A DNA stretch of 57,736 bases from Olavius algarvensis Delta 4 endosymbiont. GTDB lineage: Bacteria > Desulfobacterota > Desulfobacteria > Desulfobacterales > CAJINA01. Below are positions 8,685 to 16,553 of this stretch, piece after piece. The first letter of the stretch is position 1. Every line of letters starts with the position of its first letter. Below the pieces are notes generated by a model. The model saw only the letters and a program-made list of their open reading frames with translations. It was not told the DNA's origin and did no database searches. The position numbers and the translations under genes are program-made. The stretch covers positions 1 to 57,736 of the forward strand of contig CAJINA010000101.1 of assembly GCA_905176665.1 (NCBI GenBank). The letters are read 5' to 3'.

Positions 8685-9326
8685 TTACTTCTTAAGCCAA
8701 ACAATGAATTTCCGCTCCATATCCACGTAGTGCTTGAAATGCCTGAGAAAATTCATCCCCAACAAACCATCCGCACCAGAGGTGGAGCCAACCTGTTGTA
8801 CAACGAAAACTTTTACATCAGGTTGTCTCTTTGGGCCAACCTGCAAATACCCAACCTTAATACCTTGTCCCTTGATTTCACCTCCGCCGGCTACGCGCCC
8901 TTTTATCGGTTTAAATTCAACGATATTTTTCTGAGTGGCCGCCGTTTCGAAATACACCGTGTGGGCCGCACCGGTATCCAGCAATAGCCGGGCTTTAATC
9001 CGGCGCCCCTGGTAACCAAACGTGACCGGAACGATCACGGCGTTTCCCATCACGATGACCCGCGTCTCCTTCTCATCGGGGACGACATCCCGCTCTAAGC
9101 GGCTGCTATCAGAAGGTTGTTTGGAGGTCGCTGGTTGTGGTGAGGCAATTTCATTCCATGAACTGGCTGCCTGGGTGCCTTTAGGCGGCGGGTCGTTTGA
9201 GAAATGCCGCACGCCGTTGGCGTCTGTCCAGCTGTACATTTCTGCAAAACCGGGGCATGCTGTTCCTGATAACACAATCGTTGCGACGATGCTGACAGCA
9301 GCAGTCACCTTTTTAATGTAGTGCAT
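8685..9326 (-). CDS. Exported DUF4124 / retropepsin-like aspartic protease
   Basis: 213 residues. A signal peptide (about 1-28, ending in a small-residue site before EMYSW) is followed by a DUF4124-type segment (YSWTDANGVRHFSNDPP, about 30-47), a Ser/Pro/Gln-rich linker, and a retroviral-type aspartic protease domain (about 95-213) with the catalytic motif LLLDTGAAHTVY and the later DGLLGMNFLR. Single-domain proteases of this kind act as dimers in the periplasm. No target is indicated. GAGGAG precedes the ATG. Confidence 0.82.
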   Translation of the reverse strand: MHYIKKVTAAVSIVATIVLSGTACPGFAEMYSWTDANGVRHFSNDPPPKGTQAASSWNEIASPQPATSKQPSDSSRLERDVVPDEKETRVIVMGNAVIVPVTFGYQGRRIKARLLLDTGAAHTVYFETAATQKNIVEFKPIKGRVAGGGEIKGQGIKVGYLQVGPKRQPDVKVFVVQQVGSTSGADGLLGMNFLRHFKHYVDMERKFIVWLKK

Positions 9327-9395
9327 GTCTCCTCGCTTTGATGGGTCGACATCTCTATACGTTGATCGTTTAAGCCGGCACCGGAAGTAATTCGT

Positions 9396-9713
9396 TTATT
9401 CCAAGTCTACTGTATTGAATGAATGCAACTGGTTGGTGGCGTAATATTTTACCGGGCGGCCTTGATCATCCACCACGGTTATGTTTACAAGATCACCGGC
9501 ATCGATATCGGGCGGGTCCGACAGCCTGGCTTCCGCAATCCGCCAGGCAAAACGCCAGGTTGCCACATCTGATGGCCAGGATTCCTCTTCCAAGGGCGGG
9601 ACGGTAATGATGACGATTTCAGCATCGACCTTTTGTTGGAACTGAACCCGATAGCCGGTTCTTTTTTGGGCCCGGTTGGCATCGACCAATTTGTAAATGT
9701 CCTTGAAATCCAT
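9396..9713 (-). CDS. Small hypothetical protein coupled to the MscS gene
   Basis: 105 residues, soluble, unfamiliar. It looks like a mixed alpha/beta fold with a Trp-rich centre (SWPSDVATWRFAWRIAEA). Its ATG follows directly on the TAA of the channel gene and its ribosome site GGAGGA lies inside that gene, so translation is coupled. A role with the channel is possible only by position. Confidence 0.65.
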   Translation of the reverse strand: MDFKDIYKLVDANRAQKRTGYRVQFQQKVDAEIVIITVPPLEEESWPSDVATWRFAWRIAEARLSDPPDIDAGDLVNITVVDDQGRPVKYYATNQLHSFNTVDLE

Positions 9714-10535
9714 TTATTCCTCCGAATAAGTGCGGGGGATGTAAGCACCGGAATGATGCACGCGCATCTGGGGCACGGCCATTTTAATGCCCTCCTGGTC
9801 AAAGCGCAGCTTGGCCTTTTCAAGCATTTCGCGGTTAAGCAGAAATCGTTTCAAGTTGTCCGTCCAGCACCGGCCCTGTAATTCGACACAGCCTTTGTCA
9901 AGACTCATCACATGTACGACCGGCCGGGGGGTGGTATGCACCCGGCGATCTTCCATCATAATGTTTTCTAAAACCTCTTTGGCTTTCATAAGGTCCTGAT
10001 CGAAATGGATATTGACTTTCAAATCAAGCCGCCGTGTAGGGGTGACCAGGTAATTGATGACAGTATCGCCGAGGATTTTTCGGTTGGGGACGTATATCGT
10101 GGCGCCGTCGAAGGTCTTCAGCCGGGTGTTCAACACGGTGGTGGCCTCCACTTTCCCCAACAGGTCCCCGGTTTTGATCGTGTTGCCGACCTTGAAAGGC
10201 AGGGCTGGAAAGAGCGGGCGAAACGCGACGATCAGACCGACCACGGCAAAGGCAATTATCGACAGGAGCCGGAAGACCGGCCTGGCCTCTAGTCCCAACA
10301 CAATGGCCGCGATGCTGACCACCACCGCGAACAACAATACACAGACGCTGTTTCGCACGGTCACACCCTTATTGGGGGAGATGGCCATCTTGCTGAAAAC
10401 CTGTTTCAAGGCCCGGTTGGTCCACTTTATAGCAATAATCCCTGCGATGACGATCACCAGGGCAACAATCATCGTATGACCATAGGACATCATGGTCGTC
10501 TCCAGTTGTTCTATGCTGGCCAACAAGTCATCCAT
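9714..10535 (-). CDS. MscS-family mechanosensitive channel
   Basis: About 273 residues with three hydrophobic helices (about 22-42, 62-82, 87-105), the third leading into the conserved MscS beta domain (FKVGNTIKTGDLLGKVEATTVLNTRLKTFDG region, about 115-145) and VPNRKILGDTVINY. Small-conductance channels of this type release solutes on hypo-osmotic shock. Two ATGs lie 6 bases apart; AAGGAG is too close to the first (10541) and well placed for the second (10535). Length and domain order are normal. Confidence 0.87.
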   Translation of the reverse strand: MDDLLASIEQLETTMMSYGHTMIVALVIVIAGIIAIKWTNRALKQVFSKMAISPNKGVTVRNSVCVLLFAVVVSIAAIVLGLEARPVFRLLSIIAFAVVGLIVAFRPLFPALPFKVGNTIKTGDLLGKVEATTVLNTRLKTFDGATIYVPNRKILGDTVINYLVTPTRRLDLKVNIHFDQDLMKAKEVLENIMMEDRRVHTTPRPVVHVMSLDKGCVELQGRCWTDNLKRFLLNREMLEKAKLRFDQEGIKMAVPQMRVHHSGAYIPRTYSEE

Positions 10536-10689
10536 GTCCATGCTCCTTTGAATCCAAAAGACGCGATCAGAACGTCATTGCAAGGGCCTGCTCCCCATGA
10601 AGGTACTTTATGGGAAGCTTACTCGTCGGGACCAAAACACGATATAAATTATGGCGAATAGGAGCAGCCGGGGTTTCATCACACACCTC

Positions 10690-12162
10690 TTAAAAATTAT
10701 ACCGGGAAGAGAGCAGGTATCGATTGCTGGTCCCAGCGGCTCCGTTTTTATTTTCGCGGCGTCCCCAAAGGTATTCGAAGCCGAGCGTAACGGTTTTAAA
10801 AGGATTCCAGACAAGATTGGCGGCGGCGTAATTGGTGCTGTCCAGAGTATTCCCCGGGACGAATTCAGGATTATCGGCATCGACATAGCCATAGACCAGA
10901 TTTGAGCGCCACTTCTCAGACCAAAAATGCTGGATACCGCCATAGGATGCGAAGATGCCAATGGGTTCTAATTCTAAAGTGGCAGGATTAAATGCCCCTT
11001 CTTGGGGGCCACCTTTTAGCTGCATACCAAATCCGTCACCATAGTGGATGTTGATTTTGAAATTGTCTTTTGCTCCCAGAAAAGGCAATCCCAGTTTAGT
11101 CGACCCGCCTATGGACCACCCCAGGGCCGAATCCTCCACCCCGGTGGTCTGCGTGGCATTCAAATCGGCATTCAAGTCGCGGACATTGGCGGCCAATCTG
11201 AGGTGTTTAAAGTATTGACCGCCAAGGTTCCATGTACCTGCGAGGACTAAATCAGGCCAACGTGTGAGTTTGCTGGCATTCAGATAGCTGACGTTTTCGG
11301 GTGTTTCGACAGCCACCTCCGTGAGCACACTGTCAGAGGCCGCCTTGGTAAAACGCAGCAACGGTTGGCGCAGTTGCCAGAGACCGGCCGGCCCGGCAAA
11401 ATCAAGTGTTTCCGGAACGGCCTTAAGATCCAGCATGGTTAAATATGCCTGGCCACCGATTATCCCGTATCCTTGATCATTGTTTACGAACTCGCCATAA
11501 GCTATCCGCAAACGCGGTTCCGGGCGGTCAAGTTGGCCATTGAAATCCATGGAAATCATCGTGTTGACTTGACCATCCTTCACCTCTGTCGCGCTGGATA
11601 GCGCAAACTGCGTGGGATTGACGCTGAACTTGGTCTGAGAGGGGCCGCCATTTACGGGAATGGTCGCGGTGTCAAAGCGGTTGTTGTTTATACCGACCGT
11701 GTCGTGCATCATTTGAAACTGCACCAGACCGTGCAGGCCGATGTCGGTTTTCGTACCGGGGATGTTTACTACCATCGCAGGGTCAAAGTAAGTGACGTTT
11801 ACCCCGGTAGGGCTGTCCCGGTCATGCTTATCCGCATCAGACAAACCGGCCCTTTGGGAAGAATGCGCATTGGTCGCCTGCGCCAAAGATTTTTCCGGCG
11901 CTTTTTCTGCGGCAGCCGGCGCCACGGCCTCTTCCGCTTGCTCGGCCTGTAGTTTCAACTCTTTTTGAATCGCTTCCATCAGCTGCCGCTGTTCATCGAG
12001 TTGCTTTTGCTGGGCCTCGATCTGTTTTTGTTGAGCCTCGATAAGCCGTTGCAGCTCATCAATCTTACCGGTATCCTGGCCCAAGGCAGGTGATGCTAAT
12101 AAAGACAGACCGATGATTGCACCGGCTAACAATATACAGAGACGCAAAGATAAAGCTTTCAC
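10690..12162 (-). CDS. DcaP-like outer-membrane porin
   Basis: 490 residues with a signal peptide (about 1-28, ALG cleavage), a Gln/Glu-rich coiled coil (about 32-80, repeats of IEAQQKQ) and a long beta-rich barrel ending in an aromatic residue (SSRYNF), as required for outer-membrane insertion. The coiled coil followed by barrel matches the DcaP-like trimeric porin family, which passes small organic acids and similar solutes. It starts at a GTG preceded by GAGGA. It lies downstream of the Tat-AcnX operon on the same strand, separated by 328 bases that contain a gene remnant, and could supply that pathway with substrate. Confidence 0.75.
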   Translation of the reverse strand: MKALSLRLCILLAGAIIGLSLLASPALGQDTGKIDELQRLIEAQQKQIEAQQKQLDEQRQLMEAIQKELKLQAEQAEEAVAPAAAEKAPEKSLAQATNAHSSQRAGLSDADKHDRDSPTGVNVTYFDPAMVVNIPGTKTDIGLHGLVQFQMMHDTVGINNNRFDTATIPVNGGPSQTKFSVNPTQFALSSATEVKDGQVNTMISMDFNGQLDRPEPRLRIAYGEFVNNDQGYGIIGGQAYLTMLDLKAVPETLDFAGPAGLWQLRQPLLRFTKAASDSVLTEVAVETPENVSYLNASKLTRWPDLVLAGTWNLGGQYFKHLRLAANVRDLNADLNATQTTGVEDSALGWSIGGSTKLGLPFLGAKDNFKINIHYGDGFGMQLKGGPQEGAFNPATLELEPIGIFASYGGIQHFWSEKWRSNLVYGYVDADNPEFVPGNTLDSTNYAAANLVWNPFKTVTLGFEYLWGRRENKNGAAGTSNRYLLSSRYNF

Positions 12163-12335
12163 AGGGCATCCTCATAACCGTAAGAAACACATACCAGTGG
12201 CCCAGACTTCAAGACCTGCCGTTCAAAACAGGCCTCGAAGTAGTCCGGTAGACAGTCATCTTTTCATTCTCCCGACACTCATTCGGGGCGCCATCGGCAA
12301 CTGCTATCTATGCAATACATGGCGCTTACAAAAGT

Positions 12336-12476
12336 CTAAAGATTTAGGCTGGCCGCTGGCAAGCTGGCGCAATGCACATGCCGGCCGCCGGCTTTGAGCA
12401 GCATGGGCCCTGCCAGGCGGACGTGGCACAGATATTGGGTCTCCGCCTTCAGTTGCTGCTACAAGCCGGGCCAGTC
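12336..12476 (-). pseudogene. Decayed 3' end of a second PPDK-like gene
   Basis: Read on the minus strand this stretch encodes AETQYLCHVRLAGPMLLKAG and then GRHVHC, matching the C-terminus of the receiver/PPDK-like protein encoded at 21866-24866 (AETQYLRHVRLESPMLLKAD, then GRHGHC). Nucleotide identity is obvious through about 100 bases. Upstream the frame meets a stop (DWPGL, stop, QQLKAET where the intact copy has DWAWLEAVPLEAET) and homology is lost. Only this fragment of the paralogue remains, just after the short-chain dehydrogenase gene. Confidence 0.75.
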
Positions 12477-12490
12477 ATCTCACCGCGTCA

Positions 12491-13438
12491 CTATTCTGCC
12501 AATGACCCCTGCGCGTCGGCTTTGGTATTGTACCCGCCGGCCATGGGGATGAACATGCCGGTGGCGAACATGTTGCGCCCGTCGAGCAGCGTTGCGGCGG
12601 TGTGCGCACATTCCGCCGGCTCGCCGTAACGTCCCAACGGGATATTCCGGGAGACGGCCTCCATCTTGTCGGGGCCGCCAAGGGTCTTTACCGCGTCGGG
12701 GTAGTTGATGAAGTTCGTGCCGAAGGCGTTGATGCAGACACCCTTGGGCGCGGCCGTCATGGCGGCGCAGCGGATCAGCATGTTCGCGGCCGCGCGCATG
12801 GCGCTGTACGCAGCCATGTCAATGAAGGGCTGGCTACCGGTGGCGCTGGTCAGGACCAGGATCTGCCCGGCACCCGCGTCCATGAGCGGCGGCATCAAAG
12901 ACTGCAGCGCGTGGACCACAGCGAGAAAGTTCGACTCGTAAACCTCCGTGAATTTTTCAGGGGTCGTTTTCAGGACATCACCAGGAGTATGGATCGCAGT
13001 CCGGATGTAAGCCGAGTCGAAACCACCGAAATGTTTCATCGCCGCGTCGACCAGCTTCTGGGTGGAACCGGGCTGGCTTTCGTCTTGCGGGCCTTCCTGC
13101 TCAATACCGCGGACCACGATGACCTTCACCCCGTGGCCCTCGCAAGCCTTTACAAGGCCTTTGCCCGGCTGCGCGATGACGAGGTTGTGGCCCTTCTCGG
13201 CCAGCTTGGGTGCCAGCGGCGGGCCGATCTGCATCAAGGCGTCGTTGAGGATGGCGACGCGTTTGCCGCCCTTGGTCGCGTTGGTGTGGAGGACTTCACC
13301 CGGTACGATGGTCTTGGCCGAAGCCGCGTTCACACCCAGGCCGGTAGCCGCAATTCCCGCAGCCCCGGCCGCTCCCGCCATTAAAAAATGGCGGCGATCG
13401 ATGCCTTCTATTTCTTTTTCTTTCGTTTCTGAACCCAT
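12491..13438 (-). CDS. Tat-exported, degenerate short-chain dehydrogenase/reductase
   Basis: 315 residues. A twin-arginine signal (IDRRHFLMAGAAGAAG, RR at 15-16, then an Ala-rich hydrophobic core ending near ASA-K) precedes a Rossmann SDR domain (about 58-300). The usual TGxxxGxG nucleotide motif is replaced by AILNDALMQIG (63-72) and the catalytic YxxxK reads YSAMR (Tyr211, Arg215), with a Ser near 198 kept. Export of an NAD(P)-type fold is unusual; the cofactor would have to be folded in before Tat transport or the protein may be non-catalytic. It is the last gene of the aconitase X operon (91 bases after the small subunit). AAGGAAGG precedes the ATG. Family call is firm; activity is doubtful. 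Confidence 0.8.
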   Translation of the reverse strand: MGSETKEKEIEGIDRRHFLMAGAAGAAGIAATGLGVNAASAKTIVPGEVLHTNATKGGKRVAILNDALMQIGPPLAPKLAEKGHNLVIAQPGKGLVKACEGHGVKVIVVRGIEQEGPQDESQPGSTQKLVDAAMKHFGGFDSAYIRTAIHTPGDVLKTTPEKFTEVYESNFLAVVHALQSLMPPLMDAGAGQILVLTSATGSQPFIDMAAYSAMRAAANMLIRCAAMTAAPKGVCINAFGTNFINYPDAVKTLGGPDKMEAVSRNIPLGRYGEPAECAHTAATLLDGRNMFATGMFIPMAGGYNTKADAQGSLAE

Positions 13439-13529
13439 GCGAATACCTTCCTTTTTATTTTAGTGTGCTTAAAGCAGTTGTTTTTTATGGATGCATGCCC
13501 GTGGCGCTGGGCAATGACAACCGGTTTCG

Positions 13530-13979
13530 TCAACCGACCTCTACAGTTCCATCCTTTTTGATGACAACCGATTGCCCGGTCTTCACAGCGTCAAGAAACT
13601 CGTCGCCGAGCAGATCGATGGTGATGATCGGCTTTTCCTGCCACACATTAGCCATGACAATGCCCGACGCGGACACCGCATCGATGTGGCGCGAGTAGAG
13701 CATCGCCTTGGGTGCCACGCCCAAACCGGCCACGGCCATGAAAGCACCACCGCCCATGCTCGAGCCAATGCACTGGGTAGTACAAAGGACCACACCGTTG
13801 AGGTCTTTCTTATACAGTTCTTTGTTATCCTGGTCCGTGCAGGGGGCCTTATCGGTCGCCCCGCCCCAGATGTTCTCGATATAAGAGGATGTCGGGTTGA
13901 AGGGCTGCTTTGATACCAGCGCTTTGCCGGTGATGTCCCCGGCGACCACGGTGCGGCCCTGGAATGTTTTCTTTGCCAT
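13530..13979 (-). CDS. Aconitase X small (swivel-domain) subunit
   Basis: 149 residues matching the AcnX swivelling domain (DUF126 type): a strand-rich N-terminus (GRTVVAGDITGKALVSKQP) and the glycine/serine segment GSSMGGGAFMAVAGLGVAPK followed by GIVMANVWQEKP. In the family this subunit contributes to the active site of a dehydratase together with the large subunit. It has no signal peptide although its partner has a Tat signal, so it would need to be carried through Tat in complex with the large subunit. AAAGGAG precedes the ATG; 92 bases separate it from the large subunit. Confidence 0.8.
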   Translation of the reverse strand: MAKKTFQGRTVVAGDITGKALVSKQPFNPTSSYIENIWGGATDKAPCTDQDNKELYKKDLNGVVLCTTQCIGSSMGGGAFMAVAGLGVAPKAMLYSRHIDAVSASGIVMANVWQEKPIITIDLLGDEFLDAVKTGQSVVIKKDGTVEVG

Positions 13980-14071
13980 TGTTCATCTCCTTTCCTTCTC
14001 GTTTTTCTTTTCATTGCTGCGCCATTGGACGCAGGCCCCGCCTCAGAGTGGGGTTAACGGTACCTGGACGA

Positions 14072-15652
14072 TCAGGCGGGCATTTCTCCGGTCATGATGA
14101 CATCAATCATTTTGTCATCCGTCAGGTAAATCGAGTTTGAGTATTTGCGGGTCTTGTTGGAATTGGTGACCCCGAACTCGGTTTTGCTGTAGCCTTTCAG
14201 ACCGCTGAAGCAGACGGTGCAGGTGTTCGAAAACGTCACGCCGGCCTTGTGCAAGTCCCGCGTCAGGACCGGGTGCTCGTAGAACAAGCGATTCCGGACG
14301 ACGGTCGCCGAGAACATGTGCGTGGGAAGCGCGACTTTCTTGAGGCCGCGCTTCTTGAGTTCATCACGGATCCTGGTTCCCCAAATCACCATCTCTTGGT
14401 AGGTATTGTGCGGACGCCCGATGTAGGCGCGGTTCGGTTTATTGACGTCCTTCGGCCAGAGGTTCGGGAAGCCGCTGCGCACCCGCTCGATCTCCGCGTC
14501 ATCAATAACGTATGTCTGATACCCCTTGGCCAGCAAGTCGCGTCCGTGATCCAACGCGTCCGGGGTCAGGTTCTCGACATGGTACAGGCCGACCGCGCCG
14601 CTCGACGCGGTAGCCGCACCCATGGCCTTCATCTTGTGCAGGTTCTCGGGTGTGATCTTGCCGTCGAAGTACTTGTCGATGCCGACGATATACGGCACGT
14701 CCTCGACACACTTCTCCCCGATGGCGCCGCCCAGCACACCCCAGTCGGGTTCCCCCTTGGTCTTCACCTCGATCAGCCACTTGGCCATTCGGCCTTCGTC
14801 CGTCAGGAGGCCGAAGTAGGGCGCCTTGCCCAACAAGGCGCACATCAGGTCCATACCGCAGGAGTTGCGGTTGGTGCGGATTCCCAGGATGGAGTTTCCA
14901 GCATTGACCGCCGAGGACTCAGCCCAGGCAACGAAGGTGCCCTTTTTCGGCGCGTTGCCGACCTCAGGCAGGTAGCACATGCAGCTGCGCGTATCGAGAT
15001 TCCGCCCGCCGAGCCGCACATGCAGGTGATCGAGTTCCGCCTGCAGCGGGTAGCCCTCGAAAATCATGATCTGCTCGTCCGGTTCGGTCTGCACGTTGTA
15101 AAGATCGAAAGGCCGGGGGTTGATGGTGTATGGTGCATACGCTTTCAGCCCTTCGTTCGCGCATTCCGTAAGCGCTTCGATAATCCCTTTCAGCGCCGGA
15201 GTGCCGGTGAAGGCCGAGGTATGCGGCGCGCCACCGAGGTCGACCAGCTTGGTCGCGCCGAAAAGGTTGCCGTGGTCGACAACAGTGCGCATCACCTTGG
15301 CGAGCGCCTTGCCCTTTTTACCGTCCAGGATGTCCTGCTCCTCTTTGGTCAATTTCATCCGGTGCGGCGGCTGGGACGGGTCAAAGCCAGTCTTGGCAGG
15401 GGTCACCCCGACGCCGGTGGCCTTATAACCGGGAACCGGTTTGCCGTCGGGCCCGAGCCCCAGCATATCGGATTGGCGTTCCGCATAGAGCGCGTAGTCC
15501 GGCGTACCGGGCTTTTTGGAAAGCACATGGTGCATGCCAGATTTTTTCGAGGCGGTTCCGGCCTCCCCAGCTTGCGCCGGTTTTTTTCCGGGCGCCAGTG
15601 TGACGGCCGCAGCCGCCAGCGTTGATCGTTTGATGAATTCTCTGCGATTCAT
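14072..15652 (-). CDS. Aconitase X catalytic subunit with Tat signal peptide
   Basis: 526 residues. The N-terminus NRREFIKRSTLAAAAVTLAP is a twin-arginine signal (RR at 3-4) with an Ala-rich core ending near QAG; the AcnX domain begins around 95 (MKLTKEEQDILDGKKGKALA) and runs to the end. Cysteines suited to an FeS cluster occur in SCMCYLPE, NSCGMD and NTCTVCFSG. Known AcnX enzymes are cytosolic dehydratases (cis-3-hydroxy-L-proline, mevalonate 5-phosphate), with about 400 residues; this one is longer through the signal and a linker. Export of a folded FeS dehydratase through Tat is plausible since Tat moves folded proteins. Substrate unknown. GAGGAGG precedes the ATG. Confidence 0.82.
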   Translation of the reverse strand: MNRREFIKRSTLAAAAVTLAPGKKPAQAGEAGTASKKSGMHHVLSKKPGTPDYALYAERQSDMLGLGPDGKPVPGYKATGVGVTPAKTGFDPSQPPHRMKLTKEEQDILDGKKGKALAKVMRTVVDHGNLFGATKLVDLGGAPHTSAFTGTPALKGIIEALTECANEGLKAYAPYTINPRPFDLYNVQTEPDEQIMIFEGYPLQAELDHLHVRLGGRNLDTRSCMCYLPEVGNAPKKGTFVAWAESSAVNAGNSILGIRTNRNSCGMDLMCALLGKAPYFGLLTDEGRMAKWLIEVKTKGEPDWGVLGGAIGEKCVEDVPYIVGIDKYFDGKITPENLHKMKAMGAATASSGAVGLYHVENLTPDALDHGRDLLAKGYQTYVIDDAEIERVRSGFPNLWPKDVNKPNRAYIGRPHNTYQEMVIWGTRIRDELKKRGLKKVALPTHMFSATVVRNRLFYEHPVLTRDLHKAGVTFSNTCTVCFSGLKGYSKTEFGVTNSNKTRKYSNSIYLTDDKMIDVIMTGEMPA

Positions 15653-15719
15653 TTTTAATTCCTCCTCTCAAAATGGTATGTCGGCGTCTTGAATAGTTGA
15701 TGGCTACCGACGTCCGGAT

Positions 15720-16052
15720 TTAGATTTGCTTCAATTTAATCTTCTCTCGTGCAAAACGGAAACTGCCTTTCTCCAGGGTTTCATCTATGCTGATTTCAAA
15801 ATCCTTACCCAGAACTTTGGCGGCCCCAATTAACACCGAGAAGTTGTTGTGTTTGAAATGCGCTTCCATGGCCTGCCGCGTTTTCCATTCGGCCAGTACG
15901 ATATACGCGTCCTTGCCTTGAATGTCCCGGTACAAGCTGAAATCAAGGCAGTTGTCCTCTGCTCGAATGCCCCCTGATAGAAAGTGCAGAGAATCGACAA
16001 ATTCATCGCGTTTGTTTTCTGCAATCAGGAGTTTCAAATGGTACCTGTACAA
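15720..16052 (-). CDS. ABM-fold (antibiotic biosynthesis monooxygenase-like) protein
   Basis: About 110 residues with the ferredoxin-like ABM pattern: YRYHLKLLIAENKRDEFVDS at the start, DCLDFSLYRDIQGKDAYIVL and EWKTRQAMEAHFKH in the middle. Such proteins are small dimeric oxygenases or binding proteins, and many have no proven enzyme activity. The TTG at 16052 is chosen because AAGGA lies 7 bases before it; a GTG at 16076 would add 8 residues but lacks a ribosome site. It is the first gene of the AcnX operon, just downstream of a sigma-54-like promoter. Confidence 0.7.
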   Translation of the reverse strand: MYRYHLKLLIAENKRDEFVDSLHFLSGGIRAEDNCLDFSLYRDIQGKDAYIVLAEWKTRQAMEAHFKHNNFSVLIGAAKVLGKDFEISIDETLEKGSFRFAREKIKLKQI

Positions 16053-16102
16053 TTCAACATCCTTTCCAGTAAGCACGTAAAGGCAAGCTTTGATCTATCT
16101 TG

Positions 16103-16118
16103 TTCAATTCATGTGCCA
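16103..16118 (-). promoter_or_regulatory. Sigma-54-like (-24/-12) promoter of the Tat-AcnX operon
   Basis: On the minus strand the sequence is TGGCAC, five bases, TTGAA, against the consensus TGGCAC-N5-TTGCA: perfect -24 box, one mismatch in the -12 box. It lies about 25-40 bases before the first gene of the operon, and a sigma-54 activator gene starts the neighbouring cluster. No activator binding site could be assigned. Confidence 0.55.
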
Positions 16119-16417
16119 ATCAACCAAACAGAGGCATACAAGCCTTAAATTGCCGAATATAAATCGAAATCGGGGTGTGCCGTGGGAGGTAGCAAGCAGG
16201 GAGTGGTCGACAGAAACCGCGAAATATCGCGGCTTTCGCGGTATATCGCGGCGGAATGAAAGCGGGGAGCAAGACGGAAAAATCTATTTGATTAAGAAAC
16301 CGGAGGGGGCGGAGTGAAAAAATCAGGAGGATATTACCCGGTGAGAGCGTATCGGGGGTATTAGAAGATAGGCAGGTAATAAACTATATAGATTCCCATT
16401 AATACGTTCCGCTCGCT

Positions 16418-16507
16418 TGTCACTCTGAGCGGAGCGAAGAGTCCCCTACAGCTAGCACAGTGCTCTCATGTAAGGGATTCTTCGTCGTTTCACTTCTCAG
16501 AATGACA
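16418..16507. repeat. 90-bp imperfect-palindrome element
   Basis: Bounded by TGTCACTCTGAG and CTCAGAATGACA (terminal inverted repeats with one mismatch), with GGAGCGAAGAGTCC and GGATTCTTCGTC inside also roughly complementary. A typical small non-autonomous repeat. The rest of 16120-16553 contains no gene that I can support. Confidence 0.6.
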
Positions 16508-16553
16508 GGACAAATCAATCGGAACATATTTTTGGGAACAGCTGTAAGGTGGG

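Noticed and set aside
14249..15625. A 458-codon plus-strand open frame opposite the AcnX large subunit
   Set aside because: Antisense of a gene with Tat signal and AcnX motifs; composition is shadow-like (Arg/His/Gly-rich).
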